Below are positions 42,521 through 51,295 of a stretch of DNA of 64,000 nucleotides, piece after piece. The translations under genes and the position numbers were made by a program. This DNA comes from an uncultured Muribaculaceae bacterium (GTDB lineage: Bacteria; Bacteroidota; Bacteroidia; Bacteroidales; Muribaculaceae): NCBI GenBank assembly GCA_910587915.1, contig CAJUOB010000002.1, forward strand, positions 207,762-271,761, given 5' to 3'. A model generated the notes under the pieces. The model had not been told where the DNA came from and ran no database searches. It saw only the letters and a list, made by a program, of their open reading frames with translations. Within the stretch, counting starts at the first letter, position 1. Each line of letters starts with the position of its first letter.

Positions 42521-43603
42521 ATGAAACTCAAGGCAATATATCGGAGTGCAGCCGTAGCTGCAACAGCCATGGCCCTATCGGCATCGCTGGGCGGATGCCA
42601 TTCCATCGAAACGTGGAACAACGACTTCTATGGCAATTTCGACGCCCTCTGGACAATACTCGACGAGCACTACTGCTTCTTCGAGAGCAAAAACATAGAC
42701 TGGAAAGCTACCGGCGAAAGATATCGCGCGGCAATCGACCCCGAATGGGACGACAAGCAGTTCTTCAACCACTGCGCCGCCATGCTCGATGAACTGAAAG
42801 ACGGTCACACCAACCTGATATCATGGTTCAACGTATCATACTACCGCAACTGGTGGAGCGACTATCCTCAGAATTTCAATCTGCGCCTCATACAGGAACA
42901 TTACCTCGACTTCAACTACTTCTCCGGTGGTGGCATGATATACAAACTTCTCGAGGATCGCAATGTCGGCTACATGTACTACGCATCGTTCTCATCATCT
43001 TTCGGCGACTCATTCCTCGATGAAATGCTCTACTCCATGCGCGAGACCGACGGTCTGATCATCGACGTGCGCGACAACGGTGGAGGCGACATGACAAACG
43101 TAGAACGCCTCGTGTCGCGATTTCTCAGCGAAGAAATATGCGCCGGATACATATCGCACAAAACAGGCCCGGGTCACAAAGATTTTTCCGAACCTTTCGC
43201 CTATTATTATTCGCCTGCAGAGAACCATGTGCGATGGCTCAAACCGGTCATAGTGCTCACGAACCGCAGCACATTCAGTGCGGCAAACAACTTCGTGTCG
43301 GTAATGAAGAACCTGCCAAACGTAGCCATAGTAGGATCCGTCACAGGCGGAGGCAGCGGCATGCCATTCTCGTCGGAGCTACCTTGCGGATGGGCCGTAC
43401 GATTCTCCGGATCACCGGTCTACGATGCCGACATGCACCTCACCGAACACGGCGTAGCCCCCACCCCCGGCGGCGAAATCGACATGGATACCGACCTCGC
43501 GACCAAAGGCATCGACACAATCCTCGAATTTGCCATAGAGGTACTCAACCGCGCCGCAGAAGACAAAGAAGAGCCAACCCGCACCCTCGCCCGGCACCAA
43601 TAA
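42521..43603 (+). CDS. S41-family (C-terminal processing) peptidase lipoprotein
   Basis: The 360-residue protein carries a lipobox (S-L-G-G-C, cysteine at residue 26), so it is anchored in a membrane. The S41 fold is shown by D-G-L-I-I-D-V-R-D-N-G-G-G, the predicted nucleophile S253 in N-R-S-T-F-S-A-A-N-N, and G-S-V-T-G-G-G. No clear PDZ domain is seen, and a short helical N-domain replaces it. It follows the DUF3316 gene by one base. Confidence 0.85.
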   Translation: MKLKAIYRSAAVAATAMALSASLGGCHSIETWNNDFYGNFDALWTILDEHYCFFESKNIDWKATGERYRAAIDPEWDDKQFFNHCAAMLDELKDGHTNLISWFNVSYYRNWWSDYPQNFNLRLIQEHYLDFNYFSGGGMIYKLLEDRNVGYMYYASFSSSFGDSFLDEMLYSMRETDGLIIDVRDNGGGDMTNVERLVSRFLSEEICAGYISHKTGPGHKDFSEPFAYYYSPAENHVRWLKPVIVLTNRSTFSAANNFVSVMKNLPNVAIVGSVTGGGSGMPFSSELPCGWAVRFSGSPVYDADMHLTEHGVAPTPGGEIDMDTDLATKGIDTILEFAIEVLNRAAEDKEEPTRTLARHQ

Positions 43604-43622
43604 TCACTGTCAATTCCAATAA

Positions 43623-44330
43623 CTATCGGCAACCGTAGGGATGCGCCTTCTGCGCGTCCGCGCGAAAGCCACTCAATATTAAGCACATACATACCGAGTG
43701 GCACCCCGATGGGGCGCTTGTTGTATGATGATGCGATATAACCACAGCAGCGCGCACCTACGGCGCGCTTGCAGTGGCCTACTACTGTGCCGACCGCTAT
43801 GCGGCCCCACCATACGTCCTTACCGATCATTCCAAAAACTTCCGGCAACCGTAGGGACGCGCGTTCTGCGCGTCCGCGCGAAAACCCCTCAATACCAAGC
43901 ATATACACCCAGCGAAGCGCCAACATGATGCCACATCCATGGCATCAGAAAAATCATGAGAAAGCAATAACCAAAATGGCCGCGTAGCGGTCTATAGATT
44001 ATTAGGCCACTGCAAGGGCCACATAGTGGTCCGCAGCTGTGGTTTGCACACCGTCTCTATTCCGGCGCCCCATCGGGGTGCCACTCCTGTCCAGCACCCC
44101 GATGGGGCGCTTGTTGTATGATGACACGATTTAACCACAGCAGCGCGCACCTACGGCGCGCTTGCAGTGGCCTACTACTGTGCCGACCGCTACGCGGCCC
44201 CTCCATGCGTCCTTACCGATCATTCCAAAAACTGTCGGCAACCGTAGGGACGCGCGTTCTGCGCGTCCGCGCGAAACTCACTCAATATTAAGTATATACA
44301 CCCCGGACGCGCAGAACGCGCGTCCCTACG
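43623..44330. repeat. Cluster of palindromic repeat units between two converging genes
   Basis: Two unit types alternate. Unit B (about 140 bases, starting GCACCCCGATGGGGCGC and ending near ATCATTCCAAAAAC) occurs at 43701 and at 44094 in the same direction. Unit A (CAACCGTAGGGACGCGCGTT and onward) occurs at about 43629, 43845 and 44239, with an inverted partial copy at about 44305-44330. Together B+A forms a direct repeat of about 183 bases, offset 393. Each unit contains short stems around a few-base loop (CCCC-GAT-GGGG, CCGC-TAT-GCGG, GGACGCGC-GTTCT-GCGCGTCC). No gene is visible in this stretch of about 750 bases. Confidence 0.88.
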
Positions 44331-44355
44331 AGGTTTACAAAATATGTGGACTGCC

Positions 44356-45024
44356 TTATGCGTCGGCTTTGAGCTTAAAGCCCATATATATGCCGTCGTA
44401 TGAATTTATAAGGTCGGTAACAGTCTTGAGAGTGCTGTTGTTGAGCACTCCGGCAACTTTCGTAAGAATCTGAATGAGACGAGTGGCATCGAATGTAAGG
44501 TTGAGCGTCGAACCCACTTTAGTGGCATGGGCAGAAACCTTGCCAAGGTTTATCTTGCCGAATGCATTGAATGCGAATACAAGACTTCCATCTTCATCCT
44601 TCTCTACAGTACCTTTAAGCTGGGCCACACCCAGTTTCATCACAAAGTTATGCTCAGCATCTACTGTCAGCGTAGTTTTGGTAAGGCCAAGAGTCTTGTA
44701 GTAAGGAGCAAGCTTGCTCTCAACGGCAGTCGCAGCTCCGGCACCACCGATTTTCTTCAGAGCATTGTCCGATTCGAAAGACACCGCGGGCGAATCGTAG
44801 CTCCAGCTTCCGACAAGATCATCGACAGTGAATTTATCATTGGCAAGCACATTGCCCAGCACCGAACCCAAAGCACCAAGGGGGTTCGATGACTTTGTGG
44901 AGTCCGACGAAGCAGCCGAGCCGGCAAGGCCACCAAGAATGTCTTTAAGACTCTGAGCCTCGCCCTGCACAGGAGCCGACGCCGCAAGCGCCAGCACTGC
45001 GCCAAACATATACATTTTCTTCAT
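44356..45024 (-). CDS. DUF4923 family secreted protein
   Basis: The 222-residue protein starts with a signal peptide (MKKMYMFGAVLALAASAPVQG). A Ser/Gly-rich linker is followed by a domain with L-V-G-S-W-S-Y-D-S-P-A-V at about residues 70-81, which matches the DUF4923 lipocalin-like family of Bacteroidetes. I see no lipobox. It starts one base into the stop of the upstream sugar-nucleotide dehydratase gene (TAATG), so translation is likely coupled. Function is unknown. Confidence 0.85.
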   Translation of the reverse strand: MKKMYMFGAVLALAASAPVQGEAQSLKDILGGLAGSAASSDSTKSSNPLGALGSVLGNVLANDKFTVDDLVGSWSYDSPAVSFESDNALKKIGGAGAATAVESKLAPYYKTLGLTKTTLTVDAEHNFVMKLGVAQLKGTVEKDEDGSLVFAFNAFGKINLGKVSAHATKVGSTLNLTFDATRLIQILTKVAGVLNNSTLKTVTDLINSYDGIYMGFKLKADA

Positions 45025-47024
45025 TATGCGTTAATCTGGATTTCGGTCATGATCTCGCTACCATCTTCTGCCGACAGCTCTGAGTCAATTTCCTGATAAA
45101 TAGAGTTATTCGATTTGAACTCCGGAACCATATGCTTCATTTCGGCCACGATATCATGACTTGGCCCACGATGCAGACTCTTTTCAAGACGGTCAAGATG
45201 CTCACAAACGTCATGGAAGCTATAGGTGCGCACCCGAGCAATCATTATCTTCTTATGATGTGTCGCAATGGTGTGTTCCTTTTCATTGAGCAATTCCTCG
45301 TAGAGCTTCTCGCCGGGACGGAGACCGGTTTCCACAATCTCGATATCTTCGCCCACGCGGAGTCCCGACAGTGAAATCATACGCTCGGCAAGATCCCATA
45401 TCTTCACAGGCTGTCCCATATCGAACACAAAGATCTCACCACCCTTACCCATGATACCGGCCTCAAGCACAAGCGAGCAAGCCTCCGGAATTGTCATGAA
45501 ATAACGGATGATATCGCGGTGGGTTATGGTCACAGGACCACCCTGCTCTATCTGACGGCGGAACAACGGTATCACAGAACCATTCGATCCAAGCACATTG
45601 CCGAAGCGGGTGGTGATGAACCGGGTCGACTGGGTATCGGATGTATTGCGCAGATGGTAGAAAAGCGACTGCACATATATCTCGGCAATACGCTTCGAAG
45701 CACCCATCACATTGGTAGGATTCACGGCCTTGTCGGTAGATATCATCACGAATTTCTCAACACCGTATTTCACCGAAAGATCGGCCACGTTCTTGGTTCC
45801 GAAGATATTGGTAAGCACAGCTTCCTGAGGATTGCGCTCCATCATGGGCACATGCTTGTAGGCTGCCGCATGGAATACATAGCGGGGCTTGTACTTGACA
45901 AAAGCACGCTCAATGCGCTCGCGGTTGGCCACATCGCCGATGAACAGATGTATCTTTATATTCGGGAACGATCCTTCAAGTTCAAGCTGCATATCGTGCA
46001 TAGGAGTTTCCGCCTGATCGAGAAGCACTATTTCGCGGGCATCCATGGCTGCGACCTGACGTACTATCTCGCTGCCGATAGAACCGGCCGCTCCGGTAAT
46101 CATCACCACCTGATTCTTTATCACGCTACGGATGGTGGGATTATCGGTATGGATAGGCTCGCGGCCAAGGAGATCTTCGATACGTATGTCGTGGATATGT
46201 GTCGAAAGCGCAGGCATTGTCTTGCTGTTGAGGTCGAACTCTTCAACCTGATTGAGCATGAGCAGCTTTATGTGGTTGCGCAGGAAGACGTCGGCAGTGC
46301 CCGAACGCATCAGCTCAAGCTGGGTCGACAGGAACAGCAGAGTGTCACATTTATAGAAACGGAACACTTCCTCTACGGTATCGGCATCGAAAGGAACGAT
46401 AGGTATACCGTTGACTGTGCTGTCGATATTGCGCGATGCAAGGCTCAACAGCGCCACGGGGTCGAAACGACCCTCGAATTCGCTCTTGAGAGCGGAAGCC
46501 AGGAAGAAAGAGTTGATAGCCGAGCCAAGAACGATGACACGCTTCTTGCTGGTATCGACACTCGATACCTGAATATACATATACTTGATAGCAAGACGCA
46601 TCAACAGCATCAAGGTGAACGACATCACCCCGACTATAAATATGTTCCAGATGCTGAAATAGAAAAATCCGGCACTCAGATAGCTCACCAACGAAACGGC
46701 GGTCAATATGAGTGACGCCGATACCACCAACAGCACAAGCTTATAGGTGTCTTCGATTACCGACAGACGGATGATGTACCGGCTCGTACCGAGCAGCACA
46801 GCAAGTACAGCATATGTGCCGAATTCGAAAATAGCTCTCGCAAGCGGAGAGTATATAAACGAATCGCCATATGTATGATGATATCCGAAGGCAAACGTAA
46901 GCCCACAGCTGAATGCAATAAGCACCAGGTCGGCAAGTAAAACCATCCATTTGGGCGAGGGTTTGGCTATGAAGGCACGAACGAGAGATGAATTCGCCAG
47001 CGCATTGATGATTCTCTTTCTCAT
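45024..47024 (-). CDS. CapD/WbpM-type UDP-sugar 4,6-dehydratase
   Basis: The 666-residue protein has four N-terminal membrane helices, an NAD-binding linker domain, and an SDR epimerase domain with V-M-I-T-G-A-A-G-S-I-G-S-E (the GxxGxxG fold) and the S-T-D-K-A-V-N-P-T-N block of the FlaA1/WbpM group. It would dehydrate UDP-sugars for surface polysaccharide. An upstream in-frame ATG at 47144 is rejected since the -7 element lies at 47095-47088, downstream of it. The gene is not in an obvious capsule cluster. Confidence 0.92.
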   Translation of the reverse strand: MRKRIINALANSSLVRAFIAKPSPKWMVLLADLVLIAFSCGLTFAFGYHHTYGDSFIYSPLARAIFEFGTYAVLAVLLGTSRYIIRLSVIEDTYKLVLLVVSASLILTAVSLVSYLSAGFFYFSIWNIFIVGVMSFTLMLLMRLAIKYMYIQVSSVDTSKKRVIVLGSAINSFFLASALKSEFEGRFDPVALLSLASRNIDSTVNGIPIVPFDADTVEEVFRFYKCDTLLFLSTQLELMRSGTADVFLRNHIKLLMLNQVEEFDLNSKTMPALSTHIHDIRIEDLLGREPIHTDNPTIRSVIKNQVVMITGAAGSIGSEIVRQVAAMDAREIVLLDQAETPMHDMQLELEGSFPNIKIHLFIGDVANRERIERAFVKYKPRYVFHAAAYKHVPMMERNPQEAVLTNIFGTKNVADLSVKYGVEKFVMISTDKAVNPTNVMGASKRIAEIYVQSLFYHLRNTSDTQSTRFITTRFGNVLGSNGSVIPLFRRQIEQGGPVTITHRDIIRYFMTIPEACSLVLEAGIMGKGGEIFVFDMGQPVKIWDLAERMISLSGLRVGEDIEIVETGLRPGEKLYEELLNEKEHTIATHHKKIMIARVRTYSFHDVCEHLDRLEKSLHRGPSHDIVAEMKHMVPEFKSNNSIYQEIDSELSAEDGSEIMTEIQINA

Positions 47025-47087
47025 AACAATGAATTGCGATAGATCAAAAACCTTGAATCCTAATAAGTAAATCCACGAATAGGACCG

Positions 47088-47119
47088 CAAAGTTAGTGAA
47101 ATTTTATTAAAACAGCAAA
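47088..47119 (-). promoter_or_regulatory. Promoter of the dehydratase gene
   Basis: On the minus strand TTTG at 47119-47116 and TAACTTTG at 47095-47088 are exactly 20 bases apart. The transcript would carry a leader of about 60 bases before the ATG at 47024. Confidence 0.72.
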
Positions 47120-47242
47120 CTAAAGAGCCACGCGTCAGTCTCACAATCGATTATCGGCTTGCGATGCGATTAATGCAACACATGTGGCAGTTTTGCGCAA
47201 AATTAAGAAATTACTCCATCTATTCCAAATAATTCATTACAC

Positions 47243-47276
47243 AAAATCCGCCCCGGGTATTTCTCCCGGGGCGGAT
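47243..47276 (-). terminator. Intrinsic terminator of the OmpA gene
   Basis: ATCCGCCCCGGG and CCCGGGGCGGAT form a strong stem with loop TATTTCT and a downstream T-run on the minus strand. It lies 24 bases after the OmpA stop. Confidence 0.8.
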
Positions 47277-47299
47277 CAAGATATTATTGGAGATTGCTG

Positions 47300-48505
47300 T
47301 TATTGAGCCACGTTGAAGATTACGATGCGGTTCCAGTTGTTGACGTCGTAGGGCTGTACATCGGAGCCTTCGGCCTGAATTGCGAGGCGGTCGGGGTTCA
47401 CACCGTATTTGTTAACGAGGGTGTCGTACACTGCCTGAGCGCGGCGCTTGGAGAGACCCATGTTGTAAGCGCTTGTACCGGTATCCTTGTCAGCATAGCC
47501 TACGATAGCCACGTTCTGGTCGGGATTTTCCTGCATCCACTGGGCGATGTTGTATACGTTGACCATTTCGGTATCGGTGATCTTCGAGGAGTTGAGCGAG
47601 AAGCGAACGGTTGCCATAAGAGGAGCAGCTTCCACTATAGTGGTCTCGGCTTCAACGACTTCGGGGCACGGGAGCTGTGCTTCTGCAGCGGCGAGGGCGG
47701 CAGCGGTAGTGGCAAGGGCGCCGCGAAGGTCGTTGACCTGACCATTGAGGTTATCGATATATCCGAGGTAATCGCAAGGATTATATGTCTGATAGTCGCG
47801 GCCACCGAATGTGATGGTGAAACCGGCATTTGCTGTTACGTTGATGTCGACGGGACGGCCATAAGCGATATTGTTGAAATTGTCACCGTAGAACGAAGCG
47901 CGTGCTTCAGCGAAGAAGTCGACATATTTGCATAGACGGAAGCGGAACTGCAGACCACCCGATACGGGGAGTGTCCAGGAGCTGTCTTTACGACCATGCT
48001 TGCCTACGATATCACCGGCAGGTGTCTGGTCGAAGAGATAGGTACCACCGAGACCGATGAAAGGCACGATTGAGAATACTCGCTTGGAGTTAACGCCACC
48101 GAGGGAGTTGAACATATCCCACATGAAGTCAACGTTGGCACCTACATACTTGGCCTTGTTCATGCCGTGATCTTCCCAGTGGAGAGGACCGCCGTTGAAT
48201 ACCAGGCGCCATCCCATATAGGGCGAGAACCATTTGCCGAAACCGAGATTGTAGTTCACGGCGAGGTCGCGGGAGCGTTCACCCTTAACAGTGACACCTT
48301 CTACGAAAGGTGTGGCGATACCGGCACCGAACTGGATGAACCAATTGTTTTTCTTGTCTACGTAGTAGTGAGTTTTGCAGGGAACTTCGGAGGCTACGAT
48401 GGTCTCTTCTTCAACTACCACTGATTGATCCTGTGCATTGGCATTGAACGCGGGCAGCAGGCATGCGCATGAGATTGCGGCGGTAAAGAGAACGTTCTTT
48501 TTCAT
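47300..48505 (-). CDS. OmpA-family outer membrane protein
   Basis: The 401-residue protein has a signal peptide (KKNVLFTAAISCACLLPAFN), an N-terminal beta-barrel (about 50-265) and a C-terminal OmpA/MotB peptidoglycan-binding domain with G-Y-A-D-K-D-T-G-T and N-M-G-L-S-K-R-R-A-Q-A-V. It is an abundant type of envelope protein in Bacteroidales. A leader of more than 200 bases separates it from the next gene, in which I find no complete promoter. It is followed by a strong terminator. Confidence 0.92.
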   Translation of the reverse strand: MKKNVLFTAAISCACLLPAFNANAQDQSVVVEEETIVASEVPCKTHYYVDKKNNWFIQFGAGIATPFVEGVTVKGERSRDLAVNYNLGFGKWFSPYMGWRLVFNGGPLHWEDHGMNKAKYVGANVDFMWDMFNSLGGVNSKRVFSIVPFIGLGGTYLFDQTPAGDIVGKHGRKDSSWTLPVSGGLQFRFRLCKYVDFFAEARASFYGDNFNNIAYGRPVDINVTANAGFTITFGGRDYQTYNPCDYLGYIDNLNGQVNDLRGALATTAAALAAAEAQLPCPEVVEAETTIVEAAPLMATVRFSLNSSKITDTEMVNVYNIAQWMQENPDQNVAIVGYADKDTGTSAYNMGLSKRRAQAVYDTLVNKYGVNPDRLAIQAEGSDVQPYDVNNWNRIVIFNVAQ

Positions 48506-48719
48506 TTTGGGGTTGGATGTTTTGTTAGACTTTAATAAATTTCAATGTTGATGAAGTTAAGTGATGAATGAATCATCCCTCACCGGAAGGAAGCCTCTTG
48601 GAGTGTGGTTCCCGGCGGTTTGAAATAGTAACAAGCCTATTTTAAACTTTGTTCAGAAAAATGAAAAAAAACATTTCAAAAAAATCGTGCATCCCCCGCA
48701 CAGCACAGTGTGGCGCCTA

Positions 48720-49778
48720 TTACCACAGATTGAATCTCACGCCGAACACCGCCTCTCCGCTGAGCACCCCTCCGGCATAAGTGGTTTTCTCCTCGTTCAC
48801 TATCGCCACATCGAACTTGCCCAATGCCCCGAAAAAAAAGCGGTTGTCGGGGCTATTCCATACCACCGACAGCTTGGTGCGGTTATACAGCGAGAACGAT
48901 ACTTTTTCGATATCGGAGTTCACAAATCCCTTGCGCACTCCCACCACAGGCGACTCACTCACACCAAGCACCCAATGGCGTGCGAAGACCCAGTTATAGC
49001 CATATCCCAGACGCACGGCATAGTTATGTGTATTCACACGGTAGTGATAGTCATACCAGTTCTCCGGCAGCTGATCGCGCAGATCCTGCGGCAGCCCCTT
49101 GAAGTCGAAATCGAGTTTCTGGGTGTAGATCGAAAAACCGGTATAGAAAGCACCCTGACTCTTGCGCTGAATTCGGCTGAAATTGAACGACGCAGCCTCC
49201 GAATACCGTTTGTGATTGAAGAAATAATAGGCATCCACGCCCCAGGTATAATTGTTTATTGCATTGAAACTCAGATTCAGACGCATCGGCTTGTGCTTGT
49301 CGCCAAAACGCTTGATGGTCGTTCCCACATCATTGCGAATCATATAGAACTCGGCTGCGAAAAGCATGCAGTTGAAGCCGAAGCGGAAACGCTGGCGCGA
49401 ACGGTCCACTCCGCCAAGCAGCTTGCTTATATTCACGTCGTAGCCGGCCGAAACAGCCAGATATGTCAGGTAGAGACCTGCCGAAGTCGACGGATCCGAC
49501 TGCATGTATATATACTTATTATTGGGCAACACGAACCGATATCCGTCGGCCCAACTCTCGGTAGTAAGCTTGGTGTTGAATTTGTAGCCGGTCGACTTCA
49601 CGAAAGTGGTATCATACCCGTTGAAAAATTTGTCGCCCCAACGGTAGGTGTTCACCACAAAACGCGGAAATTTGCCCCACTCAGCTATGGAATCGAGATT
49701 GAACGACAGCGCACGAGCGCCCGTTCCGCAAAGGAGCGAGAGCACCGACAATATGATTACCGTGAAGAATCGCGACAT
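48720..49778 (-). CDS. DUF4421 family protein
   Basis: The 352-residue protein has a signal peptide (SRFFTVIILSVLSLLCGTGA) and the DUF4421 pattern: R-F-V-V-N-T-Y-R-W-G-D-K-F-F-N, then strands with alternating aromatics and a C-terminal F-G-V-R-F-N-L-W ending. This fits an outer-membrane barrel. I start at ATG 49778 because the earlier in-frame ATG (49820) lies upstream of the -7 element at 49807-49800. Function is unknown. Confidence 0.85.
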   Translation of the reverse strand: MSRFFTVIILSVLSLLCGTGARALSFNLDSIAEWGKFPRFVVNTYRWGDKFFNGYDTTFVKSTGYKFNTKLTTESWADGYRFVLPNNKYIYMQSDPSTSAGLYLTYLAVSAGYDVNISKLLGGVDRSRQRFRFGFNCMLFAAEFYMIRNDVGTTIKRFGDKHKPMRLNLSFNAINNYTWGVDAYYFFNHKRYSEAASFNFSRIQRKSQGAFYTGFSIYTQKLDFDFKGLPQDLRDQLPENWYDYHYRVNTHNYAVRLGYGYNWVFARHWVLGVSESPVVGVRKGFVNSDIEKVSFSLYNRTKLSVVWNSPDNRFFFGALGKFDVAIVNEEKTTYAGGVLSGEAVFGVRFNLW

Positions 49779-49799
49779 GACTGTTTTCAAACTGACGCG

Positions 49800-49807
49800 C
49801 AAAATTA
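49800..49807 (-). promoter_or_regulatory. -7 promoter element of the DUF4421 gene
   Basis: On the minus strand TAATTTTG matches TAnnTTTG, 22 bases before the ATG at 49778. No clear -33 box is visible. Confidence 0.55.
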
Positions 49808-49904
49808 GCAATTTTTCCACTTTTTACAGCTCCATAGCCCACTGCAAATGGCAAAAAACTCCAATATTCGACCGCTAAGGACGCATTATTAGCTCGATTA
49901 TGAT

Positions 49905-49912
49905 TAATTTTG
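49905..49912 (+). promoter_or_regulatory. -7 promoter element of hisS
   Basis: TAATTTTG matches TAnnTTTG and precedes the hisS ATG at 49940 by 27 bases. Confidence 0.55.
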
Positions 49913-49939
49913 CAATCTAAACGCTAAAACTACCGCACA

Positions 49940-51295
49940 ATGAAACCGTCCACGCCTAAAGGCACACGCGACTTCTCGACCCTCGAGATGGCCCGCAGAA
50001 ACTATATTTTCGATACCATCCGCGATGTATTCCGTCTCTATGGATACCGCCAGATTGAAACACCGGCACTGGAGAACCTGTCGACCCTTATGGGTAAATA
50101 CGGCGAGGAAGGCGATAAACTCCTCTTCAAGGTCTTGAACTCAGGCGACTTCCTGCGCGATGTCGACGAAAACCTCCTCTCGTCCCGCGACAGCCTGCAC
50201 ACCGCTGCCAAAATTTGCGACCGCGGCCTCCGCTACGACCTCACGGTACCATTTGCCCGCTTCGTGGTGCAGCACCGCGAGGAGCTGCAATTACCCTTCA
50301 AGCGCTTCCAGATTCAGCCCGTGTGGCGTGCCGACCGCCCCCAGAAAGGACGCTACCGCGAGTTCTATCAGTGCGACGCCGATGTCGTCGGTTCCGACTC
50401 TCTGCTCAACGAGGTGGAACTCCTGCAGATGATCGACGAAGTGTTCCGCCGTCTGCACATCCGAGTAGCGATCAAGCTCAACAACCGCAAAGTGCTCGCC
50501 GGCATCGCCGAAACAGTAGGCGAGCCCGATAAGCTCATCGACATAACCGTAGCAATCGACAAAATCGACAAAATCGGTATCGAGAAAGTAAACGAGGAAC
50601 TGGCCGACCGCGGACTGGCTCCTGCCGCCATCGAGGCTCTGCAGCCCATTCTTGAGATATCCGGCTCCACGGCAGAGCGTCTCGACAAACTCGCAGCTGT
50701 ACTCGCTTCGAGCGAGACCGGCACAAAAGGCGTCGAGGAACTGCGCACCGTCATCTCCGCCACCGAAGCACTCGGTCTCGAAGCCGACCTTGAGCTCGAT
50801 GTATCGCTTGCCCGTGGCCTCAACTACTACACCGGCACCATCATCGAAGTAAAAGCACTCGACGTGGCCATCGGAAGTATATCCGGAGGTGGCCGATACG
50901 ACAATCTGACCGGCGTTTTCGGCATGAACGGCATTTCCGGCGTGGGTGTATCTTTCGGAGCCGACCGTATCTACGACGTGCTCAACACCCTCGACCTCTA
51001 TCCGGCCGACGCCGCACGTAGCACCCGCGTGCTTTTCGCCAACTTCGGCACAGCCGAGAGTGCCGCGTCCATGAAACTTGTCAAGGAGCTCCGCGCAGCA
51101 GGCATCGCCGCCGAGGTGTACCCCGACAGCGCGAAGATGAAAAAACAGATTGGCTATGCCAATGCCCTCGGAGTACCTTTCTTCGCCATCATCGGCGAGA
51201 GCGAGCTTGCCGATGGCACAGTCACCGTCAAGAACATGGAATCGGGCGAACAGAAAACGGTCCCCGCATCCGAGGTCGCCTCTATTGTAGGCTGA
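49940..51295 (+). CDS. hisS: Histidyl-tRNA synthetase
   Basis: The 451-residue class II synthetase attaches histidine to its tRNA. Motif 1 lies in K-G-T-R-D-F-S, motif 2 in R-F-Q-I-Q-P-V-W-R-A-D-R-P-Q-K-G-R-Y-R-E-F-Y-Q-C-D-A-D, and the histidine-binding A-R-G-L-N-Y-Y-T-G and motif 3 G-V-S-F-G-A-D-R-I follow. The anticodon-binding domain is present at the C-terminus. It converges with the TonB-receptor gene, and the two overlap by 14 bases. Confidence 0.97.
   Translation: MKPSTPKGTRDFSTLEMARRNYIFDTIRDVFRLYGYRQIETPALENLSTLMGKYGEEGDKLLFKVLNSGDFLRDVDENLLSSRDSLHTAAKICDRGLRYDLTVPFARFVVQHREELQLPFKRFQIQPVWRADRPQKGRYREFYQCDADVVGSDSLLNEVELLQMIDEVFRRLHIRVAIKLNNRKVLAGIAETVGEPDKLIDITVAIDKIDKIGIEKVNEELADRGLAPAAIEALQPILEISGSTAERLDKLAAVLASSETGTKGVEELRTVISATEALGLEADLELDVSLARGLNYYTGTIIEVKALDVAIGSISGGGRYDNLTGVFGMNGISGVGVSFGADRIYDVLNTLDLYPADAARSTRVLFANFGTAESAASMKLVKELRAAGIAAEVYPDSAKMKKQIGYANALGVPFFAIIGESELADGTVTVKNMESGEQKTVPASEVASIVG

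Noticed and set aside
43623..44330. CRISPR array
   Set aside because: Repeats are too long, irregularly spaced and palindromic, with no unique spacers of equal size and no cas genes.
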